Positions 56,848 to 64,000 of a DNA stretch of 64,000 nucleotides are shown in pieces. Origin of the DNA: Chimaeribacter californicus (lineage in GTDB: Bacteria; Pseudomonadota; Gammaproteobacteria; Enterobacterales; Enterobacteriaceae). Within the stretch, counting starts at the first letter, position 1. Each line of letters starts with the position of its first letter. Below the pieces are notes generated by a model. That model saw only the letters and a list, made by a program, of their open reading frames with translations, was not told where the DNA came from and did no database searches. Position numbers and translations under genes: made by a program. The stretch is taken from positions 1-64,000 of the forward strand of contig NZ_PJZF01000010.1 in NCBI RefSeq assembly GCF_002858675.1. Reading direction: 5' to 3'.

Positions 56848-57771
56848 ATGAAGCGTGCTTGTCAACCTTCCCCGCTGCCGGCGAAACGCCTGAGCCTGGG
56901 AAAACGATTAAAAACAGATACGGCGTTTGCCTGGTACCTGCTGGCACCGAGCATGGTTCTGCTCGCGCTGCTGGTGGTCTACCCGATGGTCGCCAACCTG
57001 CAGCTGAGTTTCCTGCAGTTGCCGCTTAACCCGCGCCTCTCCGACCGGTTTGTCGGGCTGGATAACTACCTGAGCATCCTCAGCGATCCGGAGTTTTACC
57101 ACTCGCTCTGGGTCACCTTCTGGTACACCGCGCTGGTGGTGATCGGCAGCACCGGCGTGGGGCTGGGGGTCGCGCTGTTCTTCAACCGGGAATTCCGCTT
57201 CCGTAAAACGGCGCGCTCGCTGGTGATCCTCTCCTACGTGACGCCGTCCATCTCGCTGGTGTTCGCCTGGAAATATATGTTTAACAGCGGCTACGGCATC
57301 GTTAACTGGGTCGGCGGTGACCTGCTGCACCTGTTCGACCGCGCGCCGCTCTGGTTCGACAACCCCGGCAGCAGCTTTGCGCTGGTGGTGCTGTTTGCCG
57401 TCTGGCGCTACTTCCCATACGCCTTTATCTCCTTCCTGGCGATTTTGCAGACCATCGACAAATCGCTGTATGAGGCGGCGGAAATGGACGGCGCCAACCT
57501 GTGGCAGAAATTCCGCATGATCACCCTGCCGGCCATCATGCCGGTGCTGGCTACGGTGATCATCCTGCGGGCGATCTGGATGTTCTACATGTTTGCCGAC
57601 GTCTACCTGCTGACCAACAAAGTCAACATCCTGGGTGTTTACCTCTACAAAACCGCCTTTGCGCTCAACGACCTGGGTAAAGCGGCGGCGCTGTCCGTGG
57701 TGCTGTTCGGCATTATTTTCATTGTGATCCTCCTCGCGAGAAAACGGGTGAATCCTCATGGCAACAACTAA
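56848..57771 (+). CDS. ycjO: ABC sugar transporter permease 1 (YcjO type)
   Basis: The product is 307 residues with six membrane helices and the coupling motif EAAEMDGANLWQKFRMITLP that contacts an ATPase. The ATG at 56848 has GAGGAT upstream; a TTG one codon before is also in frame. It overlaps ycjP by 14 nt, so the two permeases are likely made together. Confidence 0.92.
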   Translation: MKRACQPSPLPAKRLSLGKRLKTDTAFAWYLLAPSMVLLALLVVYPMVANLQLSFLQLPLNPRLSDRFVGLDNYLSILSDPEFYHSLWVTFWYTALVVIGSTGVGLGVALFFNREFRFRKTARSLVILSYVTPSISLVFAWKYMFNSGYGIVNWVGGDLLHLFDRAPLWFDNPGSSFALVVLFAVWRYFPYAFISFLAILQTIDKSLYEAAEMDGANLWQKFRMITLPAIMPVLATVIILRAIWMFYMFADVYLLTNKVNILGVYLYKTAFALNDLGKAAALSVVLFGIIFIVILLARKRVNPHGNN

Positions 57772-58603
57772 ACGTTCCCTGCTGCGCCGGGGCGGGTTCT
57801 ATCTGGCGTTGATCGCATTTCTCGCGGTGGTGCTGTTCCCCTTCTTCATCATGCTGATGACCTCGTTCAAAAGCAGTAAAGAGGCGATCTCCCTGCACCC
57901 GACCCTGTGGCCTGAAAACTGGACGTGGCAGCACTACGCGGACATCTTCAACCCGACGATCTTCCCGTTCATGTCTTACTTCAAGAACAGCCTGAGCGTG
58001 TCACTGGTAGCCTCCGGCATTGCGGTGCTGCTCGGCATCCTGGGCGCGTATGCCCTGTCGCGGCTGCGCTTCAAGGGAAGGCTGACCATCAACACCAGTT
58101 TCTACACGGTGTATATGTTCTCCGGCATTCTGCTGGTGGTGCCGCTGTTCAAGATCATCTCGTCGATGGGGCTGTATGACACCCTGACCGCGCTGGTGAT
58201 CACCATGGTGGTGCAGACCCTGCCGACCGCCATTTTTATGCTGAAAAGCTACTTCGACACCATTCCTAAAGATATCGAAGAGGCGGCGATGATGGACGGC
58301 CTCAACCGGCTGCAAATCATCTTCTACATCACCGTGCCGCTGGCGATCTCCGGCATCATTTCCGTGTTCGTCTACTGCTTCATGGTGGCATGGAATGACT
58401 ACCTGTTCGCCTCGATTTTCCTCTCCGACGCGAAGCACTTCACCCTGCCGGTGGGCCTCAACGCCCTGTTCAGCACGCCTGACTACATCTGGGGCCGCAT
58501 GATGGCCGCCTCACTGGTGACGGCGCTGCCGGTGGTGGCGATGTACGCCCTGTCGGAAAAATTCATCAAAGGCAATCTCACTGATGGCGGCGTCAAAGGC
58601 TGA
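57758..58603 (+). CDS. ycjP: ABC sugar transporter permease 2 (YcjP type)
   Basis: The product is 281 residues with six membrane helices and the coupling motif EEAAMMDGLNRLQIIFYITV. It pairs with YcjO. No ATPase gene lies in the visible part; E. coli has ycjV after ycjU, and a shared MalK/UgpC-type ATPase could also serve. Confidence 0.92.
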   Translation: MATTKRSLLRRGGFYLALIAFLAVVLFPFFIMLMTSFKSSKEAISLHPTLWPENWTWQHYADIFNPTIFPFMSYFKNSLSVSLVASGIAVLLGILGAYALSRLRFKGRLTINTSFYTVYMFSGILLVVPLFKIISSMGLYDTLTALVITMVVQTLPTAIFMLKSYFDTIPKDIEEAAMMDGLNRLQIIFYITVPLAISGIISVFVYCFMVAWNDYLFASIFLSDAKHFTLPVGLNALFSTPDYIWGRMMAASLVTALPVVAMYALSEKFIKGNLTDGGVKG

Positions 58604-58642
58604 CGCCGCCCTTACCCGTCGTGAACTTATAAAGGAGTAAGC

Positions 58643-59695
58643 ATGAAAAAGTTAGTCGCCGTTGCACCGCGCGTTGCCGCACTGGTGGAGTATGAAGATC
58701 GCCCGTTGCAGGCACATGAAGTGCGCATCCGTGTGCAGTTCGGCGCACCGAAACACGGTACCGAAGTGGTGGATTTCCGTGGCGTCAGCCCGTTTATCGA
58801 TGAGGCGTTCTCCAGCGAATGGAACCTGTTTGTGCCGCGTGCGGAAGGCGAAGCGCGCGGCATTGAGTTCGGCAACTTTACCCTGGGCAACATGGTGGTC
58901 GGCACCGTCGAGGAGAAAGGCGAACAGGTCACGCAATACCAGCTGGGTGACCGCGTCTGCACCTACGGGCCGCTGCAGGAGACGGTGATCGTCAACGGCG
59001 TGGACAACTACAAACTGCGCCACATGCCGGAAGGTGCAGCATGGCAAAACGCCGTCTGTTATGACCCGGCCCAGTTCGCCATGAGCGGCGTGCGCGACGG
59101 CAACGTGCGCGTAGGCGACGTGGTGGTGGTGATTGGCCTGGGCGCGATCGGCCAGATCGCGGTGCAGCTGGCGAAAGGTGCCGGTGCGGCGCTGGTGATC
59201 GGCGTGGATCCGCTGGCCCACCGCGGCGAGATCGCCTGTAAACATGGCGCGGATGTGGCCCTCGATCCGACCACCTGCGATCTGGGTCTGGAGATCAAAC
59301 GCCTGACCGACAAACGCGGCGCAGACGTGATCATCGAAACCAGCGGCAATGCACAGGCATTGCAGGCTTCCCTGCGCGGCCTGGCTTACGGCGGCACCAT
59401 CTCCTATGTGGCCTTCGCCAAACCCTTCCCGGAAGGCTTCAACCTGGGCCGTGAAGCGCACTTCAACAATGCACGCATCGTGTTCTCCCGCGCGTGCAGC
59501 GAACCGAATCCGGACTACCCGCGCTGGAACCGCAAACGCATCGAAGACAGCTGCTGGCAGCTGCTGATGAACGGCTACCTCGACTGCCGTGACCTGATCG
59601 ACCCGGTGGTGACATTTAGCGACAGCGCCGAAAGCTACATGCGCTTTGTCGATCAACACCCGGAACTGAGCATCAAAATGGGCGTTACCTTCTGA
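58643..59695 (+). CDS. ycjQ: Zinc-type dehydrogenase of the glucoside/guloside pathway (YcjQ type)
   Basis: A medium-chain dehydrogenase of 350 residues with the NAD loop VVIGLGAIGQIAVQLAK near 155-171. In E. coli, YcjQ interconverts D-gulosides and 3-keto-gulosides with NAD(H). The start has AAAGGAG upstream, about 40 nt after ycjP. Confidence 0.88.
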   Translation: MKKLVAVAPRVAALVEYEDRPLQAHEVRIRVQFGAPKHGTEVVDFRGVSPFIDEAFSSEWNLFVPRAEGEARGIEFGNFTLGNMVVGTVEEKGEQVTQYQLGDRVCTYGPLQETVIVNGVDNYKLRHMPEGAAWQNAVCYDPAQFAMSGVRDGNVRVGDVVVVIGLGAIGQIAVQLAKGAGAALVIGVDPLAHRGEIACKHGADVALDPTTCDLGLEIKRLTDKRGADVIIETSGNAQALQASLRGLAYGGTISYVAFAKPFPEGFNLGREAHFNNARIVFSRACSEPNPDYPRWNRKRIEDSCWQLLMNGYLDCRDLIDPVVTFSDSAESYMRFVDQHPELSIKMGVTF

Positions 59696-59724
59696 TTACG
59701 TGTGACTTTACAGGAAATATTTAG

Positions 59725-60516
59725 ATGAAAATCGGTACCCAAAATCAGGCTTTCTTCCCGGAAGCCATTCTGGATAAATTCCGTTACATCAAAGAGATGG
59801 GTTTTGACGGGTTTGAAATCGACGGCCGCCTGCTGGTGAATAATCTGGCCGAGGTGAAGGCCGCGATCGCAGAGACCGGCCTGCCGGTGATCAGCGCCTG
59901 TGGCGGTTATGACGGCTGGATCGGGGATTTCATTGAAGAACGCCGCCTGAACGGCCTGCAACAGATTGCCGCCATCCTGCGGGCGCTGGCTGACGTCGGC
60001 GCGAAAGGCATCGTGGTGCCGGCTGCCTGGGGCATGTTCACCTATCGCCTGCCGCCGATGACTTCGCCGCGCAGCGTGGCCGGTGACCGCCTGGCCGTCA
60101 GCAGCTCGCTGACATTCCTCGACGGCATCGCCGCTGAAACCGGCACGACAGTCTTTCTGGAGCCGCTGAACCGCTATCAGGATCATATGATCAACCTGCT
60201 GGCCGACGCCCGCCGCTATATCGAAGAGAACCAGCTTCGCCACACGCAGATCATCGGTGACTTCTACCACATGAGCATCGAGGAAGATGACATCAGCGCC
60301 GCGCTGCATCAGCACCGCGATCTGCTGGGCCATGTCCACATCGCCGATAACCACCGTTATCAGCCGGGCAGCGGTTCGCTGGACTTCGCACGCCACTTCA
60401 ACCAGCTCAAACAAGATGGTTATGACGGTTACGCCGTCTACGAATGCCGCGTGCGGGCAGCCGATCCGGCCAAAGCCTATCAGGATTCCCTCGACTATCT
60501 GCGCGCCTTGCGCTAA
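59725..60516 (+). CDS. ycjR: TIM-barrel 3-keto-glucoside 4-epimerase (YcjR type)
   Basis: The product is 263 residues, a xylose-isomerase-like TIM barrel. Likely metal ligands are in FLEPLNRYQDHM, IIGDFYHMSIEE and HVHIADNHRYQPG. E. coli YcjR moves 3-keto-glucosides to 3-keto-gulosides by epimerisation at C4. The ribosome site CAGGAA lies about 10 bases upstream. Confidence 0.88.
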   Translation: MKIGTQNQAFFPEAILDKFRYIKEMGFDGFEIDGRLLVNNLAEVKAAIAETGLPVISACGGYDGWIGDFIEERRLNGLQQIAAILRALADVGAKGIVVPAAWGMFTYRLPPMTSPRSVAGDRLAVSSSLTFLDGIAAETGTTVFLEPLNRYQDHMINLLADARRYIEENQLRHTQIIGDFYHMSIEEDDISAALHQHRDLLGHVHIADNHRYQPGSGSLDFARHFNQLKQDGYDGYAVYECRVRAADPAKAYQDSLDYLRALR

Positions 60517-60530
60517 TCGGCAGGAAAAAC

Positions 60531-61589
60531 ATGGAGTTTACTGCTCACGCATCGCGGCCCTTACGGGTCGCGATTATTGGTGCGGGCCAGGTGGCGGAGA
60601 AAGTTCACGCCGCCTATTACGCCACCCGCCGGGACGTCACGCTGGTTGCCGTGGTGGACAAAGAGGCTGAACGCGCTGACGCCTTTGCCGCCCGCAATAA
60701 CATCGCCCGTGCTTACACCGACGCAGACGAGATGTACCGCCTTGAACAGCCGGATCTGGTCAGCATCTGCTCGCCTAACCGCTTCCACTCGGCCCAGGTA
60801 CTTCAGGCGTTGCAGCATGGTTGCCACGTCATGTGCGAAAAGCCCCCGGCCATGACGCCGCCCGAGGCGCTGGCGATGGCTGAAGCCGCCGAACGTGCCG
60901 GGAAAGTGCTGGCCTATGATTTCCACCACCGCTTCGCTGAAGATTGCCGGATCCTGCGGGAAAAAGTGGCCGCCGGGGCGCTGGGCGAGGTTTACGTCAC
61001 CCAGGCCCGCGCCCTGCGCCGCTGCGGCGTGCCGGGCTGGGGCGTGTTTATCGATAAAGAACAACAGGGCGGCGGGCCGCTGATCGACATCGGCATTCAT
61101 ATGCTGGATGCCGCGATGTATGTGCTGGGCTTCCCCCAGGTCACACGCGTCAGTGCCCATCAGTTCTGCAAGATTGGCAACCGCAAAAACCGCGGGCTGT
61201 TCGGCGAATGGCAGCCGGAAAAGTACACGGTGGAAGATTCGCTCTTTGCCACGCTGGAACTGGCGGGCGGCGGCATTTTACGGCTGGAGACCTCTTTTGC
61301 GCTGAATATCCCGGAAGAATCAGTGATGAATGTGCAGTTCTGCGGGGCCGACGCGGGGGCCACCCTCTTCCCGGCGCACATTTATACCGACGACGGCGGC
61401 AAGCTGCTGACGCTTTACCAGCGCCAGGAAGCGGACAGCCAGCGCCACCACAACAGCATGAAAGCCTTTGTTGACCGCGTGATGGGGCAAGAGAGCGACG
61501 TAGCCGATGGCCGCCAGGGTTACCGCATCCAGCAACTGGTGGCGGCGATGTATCAGGCCGCTGAACAGGGTGAGAGCGTGACGTTATGA
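60531..61589 (+). CDS. ycjS: NAD-dependent glucoside 3-dehydrogenase (YcjS type)
   Basis: A Gfo/Idh/MocA family oxidoreductase of 352 residues. The Rossmann loop AIIGAGQVAEKVHAAYY is near 17-33 and the family motif CEKPPAMTPPEA near 105. E. coli YcjS oxidises glucosides at C3. The ATG at 60531 follows CAGGAAAA; a longer frame from 60444 runs over the end of ycjR and is rejected. It overlaps ycjT as ATGA. Confidence 0.88.
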   Translation: MEFTAHASRPLRVAIIGAGQVAEKVHAAYYATRRDVTLVAVVDKEAERADAFAARNNIARAYTDADEMYRLEQPDLVSICSPNRFHSAQVLQALQHGCHVMCEKPPAMTPPEALAMAEAAERAGKVLAYDFHHRFAEDCRILREKVAAGALGEVYVTQARALRRCGVPGWGVFIDKEQQGGGPLIDIGIHMLDAAMYVLGFPQVTRVSAHQFCKIGNRKNRGLFGEWQPEKYTVEDSLFATLELAGGGILRLETSFALNIPEESVMNVQFCGADAGATLFPAHIYTDDGGKLLTLYQRQEADSQRHHNSMKAFVDRVMGQESDVADGRQGYRIQQLVAAMYQAAEQGESVTL

Positions 61590-63835
61590 TGACTTCCCCT
61601 TCTGCCCCGTTCTCCGTGCTGTGTGAGCCGGGTTTCAACCCCCACCAGTTGAACAAATACGCCACCCTGATGACCTGCGGCAACGGTTATCTCGGCATCC
61701 GCGGCGGCCACGAAGAGGCCTATACCGACCAGGTGCGCGGCATGTTTGTGGCGGGTTTTTACCATCGCGCCACGCCGGATGAGGTCACTGAACTGGTGAA
61801 CCTGCCGGACATCACCGGCTGTAAAATTGAATTCGGAAATACCCCCTTTTCGCTGCTGGCCGGGAAACTGCTCTCTTACCGGCGTGAATTCCACCCGGAG
61901 CTGGGTGAACTCTGCCGTGAACTGATCTGGCAATCGCCGGAAGGCGGCCTGTTCAGCCTGAAAAGCGCGCGGTTTGTGGCGCGTGCGCCGCAACAACTGG
62001 TGGCCGCGACCCTGACGCTGACCGCGCTGGATCAGGAGACGCCCCTGCGCCTCACCACCGGCATTGACGCCACGCAGACCAACAGCGGCCGCCAGCACCT
62101 GACGGAAGCGAGCGTGCGAGTGATGCACCAGCACACGCTGCAAGGCTGCTACCGCACGCCGGAAGGTGACATGGCGCTGATGATCAGCAGCCATTGTCGC
62201 CTCTCCAGCGATGATGCGCGCATCAGCTACGCTGCGAAAAACCGCCAGCTGAATCAGCAGTTCAGCACCACCCTGCGGGTGGGCGTGCCGCTGACGCTGG
62301 AAAAAATCAGCTGGGTTGACGTCTGCCTGCCGGGCGATGCGGAACCGGAAAACTGGGACGAGCACTGCCTGGCGCAACTCGCCCCACAGGTTGAACAGGG
62401 TTACGCGGCGCTGCGTGCAGCCAGCCTGCAACAGTGGCAACGCTGGTGGCCGCAGGCGCGGGTGGAGGTCGGGTCAAGCGATCCGTTTGACCAGCTGGCG
62501 CTGGACATGTCTGCCTACCACTTGGCGGCGATGACCCCGGCGCATGATGAGCGGTGCAGCGTGGCGGCCAAAGGGCTGACCGGCGAAGGCTATAAAGGCC
62601 ACGTATTCTGGGATACCGACATCTTTATCCTGCCCTATCACCTGCTGACCCGGCCGGAGACCGCGCGGGCGCTGTTGCGCTACCGCTACCACCGCCTACC
62701 GCAGGCGCAGCAGAAAGCGGCGCGGTGCGGGTATGAGGGCGCGCTGTTCCCGTGGGAGAGCGCCTTCACCGGTGACGAGGAGACCCCGGCCTTTGGGCTG
62801 ATCAACATCCGCACCGGGCTGCGCCAGCCGGTGGCGTCAGCGCTGGCCGAGCACCATCTGGTGGCGGACATCGCCTATGCCGCCGTGGGCTACCTGCAGG
62901 CCACCGGTGATGCCCAGTTCCAGGCCACTGAGACACAGGCGCTACTGAAAGCGTGCGCGCTGTTCTGGCTGAGCCGCACCACGGAGGTCAATGGCCGGCT
63001 GGAACTGCATGATGTGATTGGCCCGGACGAGTACACCGAGCACATCAACAACAACGCCTACACCAACTATCTGGCGCACTACTGCGTGGCGCAGGCGCTG
63101 CATTACCTGCCGGACACGCCGGAGCATGAGGACGTCCACACCCGCGGCCGGGATTTCCTGGCCCGTTGCGTGTTGCCGCAGCCGGATAACGAGCGGGTAA
63201 TCCCGCAGGATGACAGCTTCTTCAGCAAACCCACCATTGACCTGACGCGCTATCAGGCGAAGGCCGGCACACAGTCGATTCTGCTCGACTATTCGCGGGC
63301 GGAAGTCAACGAGATGCAGATCCTCAAGCAGGCTGACCTGATCATGCTGTTCTTCCTGCTGCCGTCGTTGTTCAGCCGCGAAGTGCAACGTGCCAACCTG
63401 GATTACTACCTGCCGCGCACCATCCATGATTCGTCGCTGAGCAAGGCGATCTACGCGATTGTGGCCTGCCGCAACGGCATGGCCGACCTCGCCTGGCCGC
63501 TGTACCGCGAGGCGATGGCGATCGACCTGGGGCCGGAGCCGCACAGCTGTGATGACGGCATCCACGCCGCCGCCACCGGGGCCATCTGGCTCGGGGCGAT
63601 CATGGGCTTTGCCGGGCTGGAGTATCAGGAGGGGCAACTGGTGCTCTCGCCGCGCCTGCCGCCGCACTGGAAAACGCTGCGCTTCCCGCTCTGCTGGCGG
63701 GGTGAACAGCTCCAGGTGAGCATCAGCCACCAGCAATTGCAGATTGAAAAAGCGAATGATGCCCCGCTGAGCATCTGCGTCCACGGCACGCTGCACTCTT
63801 TCACCCGCCGGCTGGTGCTGGCACTTGAGCACTAA
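61586..63835 (+). CDS. ycjT: Kojibiose phosphorylase (GH65, YcjT type)
   Basis: GH65 phosphorylases invert the anomeric carbon, here giving beta-glucose 1-phosphate. E. coli YcjT acts on kojibiose (Glc-alpha-1,2-Glc). The product is 749 residues, near the E. coli 755. The general acid is Glu482 in IGPDEYTEHINNNAYTN; the substrate loop WDTDIFILPYHLL is near 342-354. The N domain is a beta-sandwich and the catalytic part an (alpha/alpha)6 barrel. Two ATGs stand in tandem (61586, 61589). Maltose or trehalose phosphorylase is a less likely alternative. Confidence 0.9.
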   Translation: MMTSPSAPFSVLCEPGFNPHQLNKYATLMTCGNGYLGIRGGHEEAYTDQVRGMFVAGFYHRATPDEVTELVNLPDITGCKIEFGNTPFSLLAGKLLSYRREFHPELGELCRELIWQSPEGGLFSLKSARFVARAPQQLVAATLTLTALDQETPLRLTTGIDATQTNSGRQHLTEASVRVMHQHTLQGCYRTPEGDMALMISSHCRLSSDDARISYAAKNRQLNQQFSTTLRVGVPLTLEKISWVDVCLPGDAEPENWDEHCLAQLAPQVEQGYAALRAASLQQWQRWWPQARVEVGSSDPFDQLALDMSAYHLAAMTPAHDERCSVAAKGLTGEGYKGHVFWDTDIFILPYHLLTRPETARALLRYRYHRLPQAQQKAARCGYEGALFPWESAFTGDEETPAFGLINIRTGLRQPVASALAEHHLVADIAYAAVGYLQATGDAQFQATETQALLKACALFWLSRTTEVNGRLELHDVIGPDEYTEHINNNAYTNYLAHYCVAQALHYLPDTPEHEDVHTRGRDFLARCVLPQPDNERVIPQDDSFFSKPTIDLTRYQAKAGTQSILLDYSRAEVNEMQILKQADLIMLFFLLPSLFSREVQRANLDYYLPRTIHDSSLSKAIYAIVACRNGMADLAWPLYREAMAIDLGPEPHSCDDGIHAAATGAIWLGAIMGFAGLEYQEGQLVLSPRLPPHWKTLRFPLCWRGEQLQVSISHQQLQIEKANDAPLSICVHGTLHSFTRRLVLALEH

Positions 63836-63841
63836 GGAAGC

Positions 63842-64000
63842 ATGATGGCAATGAAGCCTTTACCCCAGGCGGTGGTGTTTGATCTGGATGGGGTGATCAC
63901 TGACACCGCCGAGTTTCACTTTCTCGCCTGGCAACAGCTGGCGGAAAAACTGGGTATCTGCATTGATCGCGCTTTTAACGAGCAGTTAAAAGGCGTTAAC
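63842..64000 (+). CDS. ycjU: Beta-phosphoglucomutase, N-terminal part (cut by window edge)
   Basis: The first 53 codons are present. They contain the HAD nucleophile motif [17 protein letters not shown] and the cap sequence LKGVN typical of beta-phosphoglucomutases. It would turn the beta-glucose 1-phosphate from YcjT into glucose 6-phosphate. Three ATGs (63842, 63845, 63851) follow AAGGAAG; the second has the best spacing. It starts 6 nt after ycjT. Confidence 0.9.
   Translation, partial: MMAMKPLPQAVVFDLDGVITDTAEFHFLAWQQLAEKLGICIDRAFNEQLKGVN

Overview
The window is a stretch of a gamma-proteobacterial chromosome from the order Enterobacterales. It carries the str-spc side of the Escherichia coli K-12 map nearly gene for gene: tuf-fusA-rpsG-rpsL, tusBCD-yheO, fkpA, slyX/slyD, kefBG, yheSTU, prkB, crp, argD-pabA-fic, trpS-gph-rpe-dam-damX-aroBK, the hof genes, mrcA, igaA, hslRO, pckA, ompR-envZ, greB, tex and feoABC. 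Most proteins are close to the E. coli ones in sequence and length. The base composition, the missing genes (nirBDC-cysG between tsgA and trpS; yhgE between hslO and pckA) and the inserted genes show that it is not E. coli itself. I cannot name the genus from the sequence alone.

Layout. 1-5321 is the translation and tRNA-modification block on the minus strand, with a clear sigma-70 promoter in front of rpsL. 5524-10445 holds two peptidyl-prolyl isomerases and the glutathione-gated K+ efflux pair. 10588-18523 is mostly on the plus strand (yheSTU, prkB, crp, yhfK), with yhfA on the minus strand. 18513-33807 is mostly on the minus strand: argD, pabA, the yhfG-fic toxin-antitoxin pair, ppiA, trpS, the damX superoperon with shikimate genes aroK/aroB, and the hofMNOPQ genes related to type IV pilus assembly and DNA uptake. 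tsgA is the plus-strand exception. 33927-43780 is mostly on the plus strand (mrcA, igaA, yrfG, hslR, hslO, pckA), with nudE on the minus strand. A FitAB-type toxin-antitoxin pair (43892-44607) sits between pckA and envZ. ompR-envZ (minus), greB, tex and feoABC follow.

The right end (53636-64000) is the main accessory piece. Directly after feoC lies a nine-gene sugar cluster matching E. coli ycjM-U: a GH13 glucosylglycerate-phosphorylase-like enzyme, an ABC sugar transporter without its ATPase in view, three enzymes that interconvert glucosides and gulosides through 3-keto intermediates, a GH65 kojibiose phosphorylase and the start of a beta-phosphoglucomutase cut by the window edge. A perfect 16-bp LacI-type operator sits where a promoter would start transcription, and a CRP-like site lies about 100 bp upstream.

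I did not find a clearly new type of biological system. The observations most worth checking are the ycj-type cluster in this location with its operator, an inhibitory-motif Glu-to-Asp change in the Fic antitoxin YhfG, the 143-nt overlap of hofN with hofO, the argD terminator written inside the end of yhfK, the inserted FitAB pair, and a paired ArgR box. All functional names come from recognising sequences by eye; no database search was run.
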